Positions 35,520 to 43,317 of a DNA stretch of 47,007 nt are shown here, in pieces. Made by a program: the position numbers and the translations under genes. The notes beneath the pieces are model-generated. The model ran no database searches, was not told the origin of the DNA, and saw nothing but the letters and a program-made list of their open reading frames with translations. The stretch comes from Candidatus Coprenecus stercoravium (GTDB lineage Bacteria; Bacteroidota; Bacteroidia; Bacteroidales; UBA932): NCBI GenBank assembly GCA_019116865.1, contig DXAW01000117.1, forward strand, positions 1 to 47,007, given 5' to 3'. The first letter of the stretch is position 1, and every line of letters begins with the position of its first letter.

Positions 35520-36620
35520 TTATTTCGGCGCCATGCGGTAGAGCACCACCGCAATCGCCGCATACAGAATGTTGGGCAACCACATAGCCAGCCATGGCGG
35601 CAGAGTGTCCGTTATCACAAACATCTGACTGAAACGCAGGAAAAGAATGTATGAGAAGCTAAGTGCGATGCCCACTCCCAGATTGAGTCCGATACCTCCA
35701 CGACGCTTCTTGGAGGACAGCGACACTCCTATAAGAGTCAGAATAAAAGCCGAGAAAGGCACAGCGAAACGGGTGTGCTTCTCGATGAGCGAATACTTGA
35801 CCATACTGTCTCCCCGCATCCTCTGCATCGCTATAAGATCTTCCAATTGCTTGTAATTGAGACTTTCCACAGTATTTTCCCTACGATAGAAATCATCTAC
35901 GGTAAGACTGATGACCGTGTCGAGCTGCTTGCCGAAAACGATTTTCTGCTGCGACGTGGTATAGTCCCTTATAGTATAGTTTCTCAGTTTCCATCCTCCC
36001 GATGTGGAGTCCCAGGCCGCACTCTCGGCCGTAAGTTTGGATACCAGATGACTGTCATCCGTCGACTCCAGGGTAAACTTATAGGCGGTATTGTTCCACG
36101 TACTGAAAGACTCCACGTAGACGAACTCTCCCGGAGCTATCTGATAGTGGATATTGCGGTTGGTATTATAGAAACGCTGTCCCTTGATGTATTTCTCCTC
36201 GAAGACAAGTCTTTTGGCGTTGGCGCCCGGTATAATGAAAAGGTTGAGTGTCAGACTCATGGATGCTATCAGCAAGGCTGACAGGAAGTAAGGGTACATA
36301 AGCCGCCCGAAGCTGATGCCGCCGGAGAGCATGGCTATGATCTCACTGTTGCCGGCCAGCTTGGATGTGAAGAATATCACCGTTATGAATACGAACAGAG
36401 GGCTGAACATATTCATGAAATACGGGATGAAGTTGACATAGTAGTCCAGGACAATCGCCCTGAGAGGTGCCTCCTTGTCCACAAAATCATCGATTTTCTC
36501 GCTTATGTCGAAAATGATGACTATGACGATTATGAGCAGCAGCGCCACGAAGAACGTTCCTATGAACTTCTTTATGATATATCTGTCCAGCAGCCTTATC
36601 CTGAATGTACTCAATCTCAT
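35520..36620 (-). CDS. LptF/LptG family permease (YjgP/YjgQ)
   Basis: A 366-residue membrane protein of the LPS-export permease family. Spans lie near residues 15-40, 60-80 and 102-122, then a periplasmic beta-jellyroll region and three C-terminal spans (about 285-300, 310-328, 336-355). RLLDRYIIKKFIGTF, GNSEIIAMLSGGISFGRLMYP and SLSSKKRRGG are typical. It would pair with another LptF/G subunit and LptB; the fused permease at 30411-32843 is the obvious partner in this window. It starts 12 bases after tgt. Confidence 0.9.
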   Translation of the reverse strand: MRLSTFRIRLLDRYIIKKFIGTFFVALLLIIVIVIIFDISEKIDDFVDKEAPLRAIVLDYYVNFIPYFMNMFSPLFVFITVIFFTSKLAGNSEIIAMLSGGISFGRLMYPYFLSALLIASMSLTLNLFIIPGANAKRLVFEEKYIKGQRFYNTNRNIHYQIAPGEFVYVESFSTWNNTAYKFTLESTDDSHLVSKLTAESAAWDSTSGGWKLRNYTIRDYTTSQQKIVFGKQLDTVISLTVDDFYRRENTVESLNYKQLEDLIAMQRMRGDSMVKYSLIEKHTRFAVPFSAFILTLIGVSLSSKKRRGGIGLNLGVGIALSFSYILFLRFSQMFVITDTLPPWLAMWLPNILYAAIAVVLYRMAPK

Positions 36621-36632
36621 CGGGACACAAGA

Positions 36633-37763
36633 TTATAAACGGTTCTGCAATTTTCTGACTGCCGCCTCTTTCCACGACAGGAAATCCCCGGCCTCTATGT
36701 GCTTGCGGGCCTGGGTCACGACATCCAGATAGAAAGCAAGATTGTGCTCGCTCGCTATCTGCGCCGCCAGCATCTCCCCGGCTATGAAAAGATGACGGAG
36801 ATAGGCCTTGGTATAGTATGTGTCAACAAATGACGTGCCGTTCGGGTCTATCGGAGAGAAATCCCTCTCCCACTTGCGGTTACGCATATTCATACGCCCC
36901 TCCCAGGTAAAAAGCATACCGTTGCGGCCGTTACGGGTCGGCATTACGCAGTCGAACATGTCGATACCTCTGGCTATGCCTTCAAGCAGATTCTCCGGAG
37001 TACCCACTCCCATCAGATATCTGGGCCTGTCCTTGGGCAGGACGGGGTGGACCGCCTCTATCATCTCATACATCACATCGGTAGGCTCCCCCACGGACAG
37101 CCCGCCTATGGCGTAACCCTCACAGTCATACGAAGCCACATTCTCGGCGGCCTCGACTCTCAGGTCAGGATAGACACACCCCTGCACTATGGGGAAAAAT
37201 GCCTGCGAATAACCGTAAAGCGGCTCCGTCTCCCGGAAGCGGGCGATTCCTCTTCTCAGCCACTGCTTGGTCAGGTCCAATGACTTGCGGGCATAGTTAC
37301 GGTCAGCGTCACCAGGCGTACACTCGTCCAGTGCCATGACTATATCGGCGCCTATGATGCGCTGGGTGTCAACATTGTTCTCTGGAGTAAAGCTGTGCAG
37401 CGAGCCGTCTATATGCGAACGGAACGTACATCCTTCCGGCGTCAGCTTACGGCTGTCCGCCAAGGAGAACACCTGAAATCCTCCGCTGTCGGTAAGTATC
37501 GGACGGTTCCAGTTGATGAAGCGGTGAAGTCCTCCGGCATCATGCAGCACATCCAGCCCTGGACGCAGATAAAGATGATAAGTGTTGCCGAGAATTATCT
37601 GAGCCTTGATATCGTCGCACAGATCCCTGTGATAGACACCCTTCACAGAACCGACCGTCCCTACGGGCATAAAAACAGGAGTCTCGATCGTTCCGTGATC
37701 AGTCTCTATCCTGCCCCTGCGGGCAGAGGTCAGCGAATCAGTCTTCAGCAGCTCAAATCTCAT
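36633..37763 (-). CDS. tgt: tRNA-guanine transglycosylase (queuine/preQ1), zinc-ligand variant
   Basis: A 376-residue TIM-barrel enzyme that swaps guanine for preQ1 at position 34 of GUN-anticodon tRNAs. Asp92 in ILTDSGGFQVFSL and the nucleophile Asp271 in MFDCVMPTRNGRNG are present. The usual zinc site CxCxxC...H is not: the region reads PIDPNGTSFVDTYYTKAYLRHLF, with no Cys, although His340 in HNLAFY remains. The start is the ATG at 37763 (MRFELLKTD), overlapping the upstream stop by 11 bases; a further 28 open codons lie in the neighbour gene. Confidence 0.95.
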   Translation of the reverse strand: MRFELLKTDSLTSARRGRIETDHGTIETPVFMPVGTVGSVKGVYHRDLCDDIKAQIILGNTYHLYLRPGLDVLHDAGGLHRFINWNRPILTDSGGFQVFSLADSRKLTPEGCTFRSHIDGSLHSFTPENNVDTQRIIGADIVMALDECTPGDADRNYARKSLDLTKQWLRRGIARFRETEPLYGYSQAFFPIVQGCVYPDLRVEAAENVASYDCEGYAIGGLSVGEPTDVMYEMIEAVHPVLPKDRPRYLMGVGTPENLLEGIARGIDMFDCVMPTRNGRNGMLFTWEGRMNMRNRKWERDFSPIDPNGTSFVDTYYTKAYLRHLFIAGEMLAAQIASEHNLAFYLDVVTQARKHIEAGDFLSWKEAAVRKLQNRL

Positions 37764-38586
37764 TAAATGTCCAATAATCCGTTTTACCCATATATTCAAT
37801 CGAGGCGATAGTCCCCTTGACAGCCGGAGACAGCACGACCTCCACATCCTCGGAGCGTTCCATATCTCCGGTCATATCCATGTGCATATTGAGTCCGCCG
37901 TTGAAAAAGTGGAAATATGCGATGCCCTGCGACAAGACCGCATCTATCTGCCCGGCCGTCTCGAAACCGACCCTGACAATAACATTTTCCTTCACCGACG
38001 GATCCTTTTCGATGTAGGAGCCGGACGTAACCACAGTGTACACATACTGGTCTCCGTACATGACATAACTTGTGTCTGTCTCCTTCTCCAATGACACATG
38101 CATGCTGATGGAATCGAGAGCATAGATATGATTAAGGCTGGTGCGGAGGAGATCCATATCGACATCCCACTCGCCCGGAGCAGTACATGTCACCACGGAA
38201 TGCACTCCGTTGACGCAACTGCGCCACGATGCGCCGGTATCGAATATGGAGAGACTGTCGAAAATCACCTCGTTCAGCTCCTCGGAAACGACTCCGGTCA
38301 TCAGGCACCTGTCGTCATAAAGCCGCAGCCTGTAGGATGGGAAATACCTGTCCTCTATGTCGTATCTCCCGACAGAGTCAGCTTCGAGATAGCTGTCCAC
38401 CTTCAAAGCGACATCCAGGGTCGCCAGTACAGGAGACAGCACTTGCGCCGCCGTCACACTATATATCAGAAAACCCTCCTCCAGAACCGGATTCACTCCA
38501 TCCCTCTCGGACTCATCCACCTTGCAGCTCCAGACAGAAAGCACCGATAAGACGGCAGTCAGACATATTCCTAATAACTTTCTCAT
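37753..38586 (-). CDS. DUF4840-like or unclassified lipoprotein of unknown function
   Basis: A 277-residue predicted lipoprotein with lipobox VWSC (Cys21). The rest is a beta-rich region without a motif I recognise; acidic patches and many Tyr/Ser/Val strands suggest an exported beta-sandwich. It is 13 bases downstream of a barrel-like gene and overlaps tgt by 11 bases, so the pair lies in the tgt transcript. I do not recognise the family; the DUF name in the call is only a guess at type and should not be relied on. Confidence 0.6.
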   Translation of the reverse strand: MRKLLGICLTAVLSVLSVWSCKVDESERDGVNPVLEEGFLIYSVTAAQVLSPVLATLDVALKVDSYLEADSVGRYDIEDRYFPSYRLRLYDDRCLMTGVVSEELNEVIFDSLSIFDTGASWRSCVNGVHSVVTCTAPGEWDVDMDLLRTSLNHIYALDSISMHVSLEKETDTSYVMYGDQYVYTVVTSGSYIEKDPSVKENVIVRVGFETAGQIDAVLSQGIAYFHFFNGGLNMHMDMTGDMERSEDVEVVLSPAVKGTIASIEYMGKTDYWTFNEI

Positions 38587-38599
38587 AATTCAGGGCCGT

Positions 38600-39241
38600 T
38601 TAGAATTTATAACCGAGACCTATGGAAAACAGTCCGGTATTGCCTAGCGACAACTCCGCTATACCGTAGATATAAGTACCCACGGTTATGCCCACAGGTG
38701 TGACAGCAAATGCCGGAAGCAATTGATAATCGTCCCCGTCGAACTCCATCGATATTCCGAGACCGAGTCCGGAGTAGAGCCTTACCAGATTGGTATGCAC
38801 CCATACAAAACGGACATACGGCATAAGGGATATCTGGGTATCAGTATAACGGTAAGCGAACTTGTCGGTGTACTTGTCGAAAAAATCCCGGCAGTATCCG
38901 GAATATGTCAGTACTCCGGACAACTCGAACCATTTGCGGAACCGGTAGGTATAAGTAAGGCCGACGGCACCTGTCAGATACCCGTCTCCGCCGTAACAGC
39001 GCCCGTCAGTCATCACATCCGCAATGGTCCTGGTATCATAATAATGCGGATACGGCTCCGAAGAGAAGGAAGATGCCATCGTCACTGCGTCCAACGGCAC
39101 CACACCCCACGTAAGCCGCAGCTCGCTGCCCCGCTGGAAATGAAATTCCGGTCTGGTACGAGCAGAAGTATCGGCGATACTCCCTGACAGAATAGTCAGA
39201 AGTACCGCCGATACAGCTATGTATAATATACGTCGTCTCAC
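38600..39241 (-). CDS. Predicted small outer-membrane beta-barrel protein
   Basis: A 213-residue exported protein with an N-terminal hydrophobic signal (MRRRILYIAVSAVLLTILSGSIA). The mature part alternates strand-like segments: LTGAVGLTYTYRF, WFELSGVLTYSG, ISLMPYVRFVWV, LVRLYSGLGLGISMEF, VGITVGTYIYGIAEL and a C-terminal FSIGLGYKF ending in Phe, as in many barrels. About eight strands fit. Function unknown. It lies between threonine dehydrogenase (24 bases) and the lipoprotein gene (13 bases), and may work with that lipoprotein. Confidence 0.7.
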   Translation of the reverse strand: MRRRILYIAVSAVLLTILSGSIADTSARTRPEFHFQRGSELRLTWGVVPLDAVTMASSFSSEPYPHYYDTRTIADVMTDGRCYGGDGYLTGAVGLTYTYRFRKWFELSGVLTYSGYCRDFFDKYTDKFAYRYTDTQISLMPYVRFVWVHTNLVRLYSGLGLGISMEFDGDDYQLLPAFAVTPVGITVGTYIYGIAELSLGNTGLFSIGLGYKF

Positions 39242-39265
39242 AGGCGCATTTTTTTATTCAACAAA

Positions 39266-40219
39266 TTATTTCCCGAGCTTTGCGGCGATAGCCTTGAGCA
39301 TGTCGTCCACCATGGCGTCGAGATGCCACTGAGGATTCCAGCCCCACTCCTCGCGGGCACAGCTGTCGTCCATCATGTTGGGCCATGAATCGGCGATAGC
39401 GGCCTTCACGGGATCTACATTGTAGTCGAATGTAGCCGAGGGGATACGCTCCTTAATCTTGGCGAACAACTCTCTGGGGCAGAAGCTCATACAGGTGATA
39501 TTGAAGCTGTTGCGGTGTTTCAGCTTGGAAGGATCAGCCTCCATCAGCTGAGTTACGGCATTCAGTGCGTCAGGCATGTAGAGCATGTCCATATAGCTGT
39601 CCTCGGGTATAGGGCAGGTATAGTGGCCTGTCTTGAGTATCTCGTAGAATACCTCCACGGCATAGTCGGTGGTACCGCCGCCGGGCAGGCAGCCGTTGGA
39701 GATGATGCCGGGGAAGCGCACGCTTCTGGCATCTACGCCGAAACGGTGGAAATAATAGTCTGAAAGCAGCTCACCTGTCACCTTGCACACACCGTAGATA
39801 GTGTCGGGTCTCATGACTGTGTCCTGAGGAGTCTTGTCATGAGGAGTGCTTACTCCGAATGCCCCGATGGAGCTGGGGGTGAAGACAGCTGTCTTGAACT
39901 CCTTGGCGAGGGTCAGGGAGTTGACAAGAGCGCCCATGTTGATCTTCCAGGCCAGCTCGGGATTCTTTTCTCCGGTAGCGGAAAGAAGGGCTACGAGATT
40001 GAAGATGGCGTCTATGTTGTTGTCCTTAACAGCCTGTCCGAAAGCGTTGAAGTCAAGAGCATCGAGCTTTATGGCCCTGGCATACGTGCCTATCTTGGCC
40101 ACTGCCTCGTCCTTGAGGTCTGCTCCGATCACATTGTCATGACCATAATGTTTCTGAAGATGTGGAACCAGTTCGGTGCCGATCTGTCCGCCGGCGCCAA
40201 TAACCAATATTCGTTTCAT
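39266..40219 (-). CDS. NAD-dependent L-threonine 3-dehydrogenase (short-chain, epimerase-like)
   Basis: A 317-residue extended-SDR protein. NAD site GAGGQIG (8-14), catalytic Tyr142 and Lys146 in YGVCK, and a Ser in PSSIGAFG (115-122). The sequence style (ILVIGAGGQIGTELV, PGIISNGCLPGGGTTDYAVEVFYEILKTG, SYMDMLYMPDALNA) is that of the UDP-galactose-epimerase-like threonine dehydrogenases of Bacteroidota. It would oxidise threonine to 2-amino-3-ketobutyrate, on the way to glycine. No kbl gene is next to it. It may head the long array down to the sialidase. Confidence 0.9.
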   Translation of the reverse strand: MKRILVIGAGGQIGTELVPHLQKHYGHDNVIGADLKDEAVAKIGTYARAIKLDALDFNAFGQAVKDNNIDAIFNLVALLSATGEKNPELAWKINMGALVNSLTLAKEFKTAVFTPSSIGAFGVSTPHDKTPQDTVMRPDTIYGVCKVTGELLSDYYFHRFGVDARSVRFPGIISNGCLPGGGTTDYAVEVFYEILKTGHYTCPIPEDSYMDMLYMPDALNAVTQLMEADPSKLKHRNSFNITCMSFCPRELFAKIKERIPSATFDYNVDPVKAAIADSWPNMMDDSCAREEWGWNPQWHLDAMVDDMLKAIAAKLGK

Positions 40220-40259
40220 ATTCCTAAACTTAAACTTTAAATGTAAATTTTCTAACCAG

Positions 40260-40267
40260 CAAAATTA
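40260..40267 (-). promoter_or_regulatory. -7 element upstream of threonine dehydrogenase
   Basis: TAATTTTG on the minus strand (40267-40260) matches TAnnTTTG, 40 bases upstream of the ATG at 40219. No TTTG lies at the right -33 spacing. Confidence 0.4.
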
Positions 40268-40311
40268 ATGCTTTTTTCGCTTTGCCGTCCATTTTTTTCG
40301 TCATAAGTGAG

Positions 40312-40319
40312 TATCTTTG
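40312..40319 (+). promoter_or_regulatory. -7 element of the GSCFA gene, possibly leaderless
   Basis: TATCTTTG matches TAnnTTTG and ends only six bases before the ATG at 40326. Transcription starting four to seven bases after the element would give no or almost no leader. Confidence 0.45.
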
Positions 40320-40325
40320 TTCACA

Positions 40326-41111
40326 ATGAAACCTGACAAGATAAAAATAAGCGACAGCATACTCTCTCTCGGCTCCTGTTTCTCCACAGAGATGAGCCGG
40401 AGACTGTCCGGATGCGGATACAAAGTCCTTGACAATCCGTTCGGCGTACTGTTCAATCCAGTATCCATCGCCAATGCCATAAAGTTTCTGGCCGACAGGC
40501 ACTTGTTCACAGCGGACGACGTCGTGCCCAGGGATACGAATCCGGTCAGGAAAAGCACCGCAGGGCACCAGAGCGGATTCGTCTCATTCTATCACCACGG
40601 CTCATTCGTAAGACCCACGCCGGAAGAGTTCCTGAACGACGCCAACACCTCCCTTGAAAAAGCCTCCGAGGCATTCCGGAACGCACAGTGGATAATAGTC
40701 ACATTCGGCACAGCGTGGACATACCGTCACATCGAAAGGAACATCACAGTGGCCAACTGCCACAAGCATCCGGCATGGGAGTTCCGCAGGGAGATGCTGG
40801 AGATAGACTCCATCGTCAGGACTTGGAACGGCATTACCGGGGAATATGCGGACAAAAGGTTCCTTTTCACCGTTTCCCCGATACGGCACAAGAAGGACGG
40901 CATGCACGGCAACCAGCTTTCCAAAGCCACCCTGCTGCTGGCCGTGGACCGCATCGTCAGCTCCCGGCCCAACACCTGTTACTTCCCCTCTTACGAGATA
41001 GTGCTGGACGAGCTGAGGGACTACAAGTGGTTTGCGGAGGACCAGGTCCATCCTTCACAGGAAGCGATAGACATAGTCTGGGACAGATTCAAACACGCAA
41101 TGCTGGAATAA
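40326..41111 (+). CDS. GSCFA domain-containing protein
   Basis: A 261-residue protein of the GSCFA family (named for its first motif). SLGSCFSTEMSRRL (13-26), NPFGVLFNPVSI, FYHHGSFV, VTFGTAWTYRH, SPIRHKKDGMHGNQLSKA and FPSYEIVLDELRDYKW are all conserved. The fold resembles SGNH/GDSL esterases, so the GSC Ser may be a nucleophile and the VHPS near the end may supply the His; this is inference. No signal peptide. The start is ATG 40326; a TTG three codons earlier lies inside the promoter. Substrate unknown. Confidence 0.88.
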   Translation: MKPDKIKISDSILSLGSCFSTEMSRRLSGCGYKVLDNPFGVLFNPVSIANAIKFLADRHLFTADDVVPRDTNPVRKSTAGHQSGFVSFYHHGSFVRPTPEEFLNDANTSLEKASEAFRNAQWIIVTFGTAWTYRHIERNITVANCHKHPAWEFRREMLEIDSIVRTWNGITGEYADKRFLFTVSPIRHKKDGMHGNQLSKATLLLAVDRIVSSRPNTCYFPSYEIVLDELRDYKWFAEDQVHPSQEAIDIVWDRFKHAMLE

Positions 41112-41113
41112 AA

Positions 41114-41150
41114 AAGGCGGGCCGCAACGGGTCCGCCTTATCTTTTCTAT
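41114..41150. terminator. Terminator between GSCFA and the Fn3 lipoprotein operon
   Basis: AAGGCGG (41114-41120) pairs with CCGCCTT (41133-41139), followed by ATCTTTTCT; on the minus strand the hairpin is followed by TTTT. It lies between genes converging at 41111 and 41164 and could serve both. Confidence 0.8.
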
Positions 41151-41163
41151 CCGTAAGGACAGA

Positions 41164-42312
41164 TTATCTTACTGAAAGATCATATCTCTCGGCAGCGTAA
41201 ACAACAGGCTTGAGGGTGTTGCGTACGCGGGCACGGTTGATAGCCTGCTCCTCAGGAGTGGTCTCCGCATCGGACTTTCTCACGAGAGTGAACTTACCGG
41301 CAGGGAGATCGAACTGTGACTGCTGAGTGAAGTCATAGTAAACACCGACCTGACCGTCAGGATACATTGCGAACACATCTGTGGAGAGCACTTCGAAGGG
41401 GAACTTCTCTCCGAGCTGGTTCTGAGCGGTATTTGTATTCTTAGTGTACTCATATGCACCGTCCTTCTCTGTCCAGTATCCGAGATATGAGACATCGGCG
41501 ATGAACTGGATATTGTCATTGATTGTCTGATCTCCCTCGAGAGGTCTGTCTACAAGGCAGATAGGATACCAGGCAGCTGTAGAACCGTCATCGTTGGTCT
41601 GGATGAAAGTGGTCTCACCTGTTACAATACCGAATCCGAGCACCTCAGACTCCTGGGTTTCATTATTCACCATGGTAAGGAGAGAACCGTAGGCCTGGAA
41701 TGTATCAGGAGTATTCTTGAGTCCGTATGCTGCGGAGAAACCGTAGATAAACAGAGCCTGACCATACCATGAATTCTGGATGGAGATGTCGAATTTCATG
41801 GATTTGTCCTTAACATAATTGTACTTAATCATATTGTTAGGAGCAGTCATCTCCAGAGTACCTGAGGATGTCACCGTGTACTCTCCGAGCCAGGGTTCGA
41901 GCTCAAGTGAGGGATTCACTGTCTCAGGAGTGATGTAACCCTCGCATGAGTTCCAGTTGGATGTGATGTAGTCGCTGTCCCTGTTGGCGGCGGCGCGTAC
42001 AAATATTACATAACTTGTCATAGGATAAAGACCGTCGACAGTAGCCTCAAGGTCCTTGCCCATGTTCTCTGCAGCACCGTTCTCACCGAGACGTACCTCA
42101 TAGTAGTCGGCATTCTCGACCTCTGTCCAGCTCACTGTGATAGAGCTGATGGTGCTTTCTATAATCTGAATCTGAGGAGCCTCAAGTCTGGTCTTCTCAG
42201 GCTCGGGGTTGTTCCCTTCTTCATTGGGATTATTGGGCTCGTTATTTTTCTGGCAAGCTGCAAGAGCTATGGTTACTGCCAGCATACCGCAGAAATAAAG
42301 GATTTTTTTCAT
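41164..42312 (-). CDS. Fn3-domain lipoprotein, third of three tandem paralogues
   Basis: A 382-residue lipoprotein (lipobox ALAAC, Cys20), an acidic Asn/Glu/Pro-rich linker, a fibronectin type III domain (APQIQIIESTISSITVSWTEVENADYYEVRL, about 44-125) and a long beta-rich C-terminal domain that begins EPWLGEYTVTSSGTLEM and ends STDVFAMYPDG..GVYYDF....LPAGKFTLVRK. The same two landmarks occur in both genes upstream. Only this copy has a further helical tail of about 40 residues (TTPEEQAINRARVRNTL). Surface-exposed or periplasmic location is likely; ligand unknown. Confidence 0.75.
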   Translation of the reverse strand: MKKILYFCGMLAVTIALAACQKNNEPNNPNEEGNNPEPEKTRLEAPQIQIIESTISSITVSWTEVENADYYEVRLGENGAAENMGKDLEATVDGLYPMTSYVIFVRAAANRDSDYITSNWNSCEGYITPETVNPSLELEPWLGEYTVTSSGTLEMTAPNNMIKYNYVKDKSMKFDISIQNSWYGQALFIYGFSAAYGLKNTPDTFQAYGSLLTMVNNETQESEVLGFGIVTGETTFIQTNDDGSTAAWYPICLVDRPLEGDQTINDNIQFIADVSYLGYWTEKDGAYEYTKNTNTAQNQLGEKFPFEVLSTDVFAMYPDGQVGVYYDFTQQSQFDLPAGKFTLVRKSDAETTPEEQAINRARVRNTLKPVVYAAERYDLSVR

Positions 42313-42361
42313 GATAACTATTTTCTGTTTTGTATTACTTATTGTTTATCTTGTCTGACCG

Positions 42362-43309
42362 TTACTTCGCTGTCAGGGTAAAGTCACCTGCGGGAATGGA
42401 TATCGGATAACTTCCGTAATAAATCTCCAGATTGCCGAGGCTGCCTATTCCGAATACGTCTGTTGCGAATGTGTAAGCCGATTCTGTTCCGTTAGGTCCC
42501 TGCACATTGTCCCACTGCATACGGTAGGAGTTTATGCTACTGCCGGATCTTATGAACAACAGCGAGTATTCCACCTGAACAGGTCCGATAGTTCCGTCAG
42601 CAAACTCAACGATAGTCAGCCAAGGGAGCTTCTTGCCTCCGTCGGCGATACCCTCCACAAATTCTTCATTTGTAATGATTCCAAGAGCATAGGAACCGTC
42701 CTGAGCCGCAACCAGCGTCGCATGAGCGGCCACAGCGCTGCCGAGTCCTGACAGTCCGTAGATGTTCAGTAACTCTTCATTATCAGGATTCTGCTCTATG
42801 GTTATGGAAAATGTCGTATCCCTGTCTACGCTTGTAAGGTTGATATAGTCCTCGGCTGAAGGATTGTTCCAGTCAAAACGCACCTGATCGGTGGCAGTTA
42901 CTGTGTAAGAACCTATCCACGACCTGAGCTCTTCCAGATCAACTCCCATAAGCACAGTATGCGAGACGGTAGTCCAGTTGGATTCCTTGTACTCTTCAGA
43001 ATCCTCGGCAGGGAGTGCCCTTACAGACACTGAATAGATACCGGGTTCCAGTCCTGTGAAAGTATGAGTGGTCTCTGTCTTCTGCTCAGGCTCACCGTCA
43101 TTAAGACGGACCATGTACGAAGCGGCATTCTCCACTGCGTTCCACTCGATAGTGAATGAATCACTGGTGGATTCCGTCACTTTAATCTGAGGAGACTCCA
43201 GTCTGACTCTTTCTGTCACCGGAGTAGACGGCTCCACCTTGCTGTCGCAAGCTGTGATGCCTGCGACAGCGAGAAGTGCGGTTGCGATGTATAAAAGAGA
43301 AATTCTCAT
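42362..43309 (-). CDS. Fn3-domain lipoprotein, second of three tandem paralogues
   Basis: A 315-residue lipoprotein; the start at 43309 (MRISLLYIATALLAVAGITAC) gives Cys21, whereas the longer open frame would put ten residues before the signal. An Fn3 domain follows (SPQIKVTESTSDSFTIEWNAVENAASYMVRL, about 38-118), then the shared C-terminal domain from RSWIGSYTVTATDQV to FATDVFGIG..LEIYYGSYPISIPAGDFTLTAK. It starts eight bases after the first paralogue and is followed after 49 bases by the third. Function unknown. Confidence 0.75.
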   Translation of the reverse strand: MRISLLYIATALLAVAGITACDSKVEPSTPVTERVRLESPQIKVTESTSDSFTIEWNAVENAASYMVRLNDGEPEQKTETTHTFTGLEPGIYSVSVRALPAEDSEEYKESNWTTVSHTVLMGVDLEELRSWIGSYTVTATDQVRFDWNNPSAEDYINLTSVDRDTTFSITIEQNPDNEELLNIYGLSGLGSAVAAHATLVAAQDGSYALGIITNEEFVEGIADGGKKLPWLTIVEFADGTIGPVQVEYSLLFIRSGSSINSYRMQWDNVQGPNGTESAYTFATDVFGIGSLGNLEIYYGSYPISIPAGDFTLTAK

Positions 43310-43317
43310 CTTTGCTG

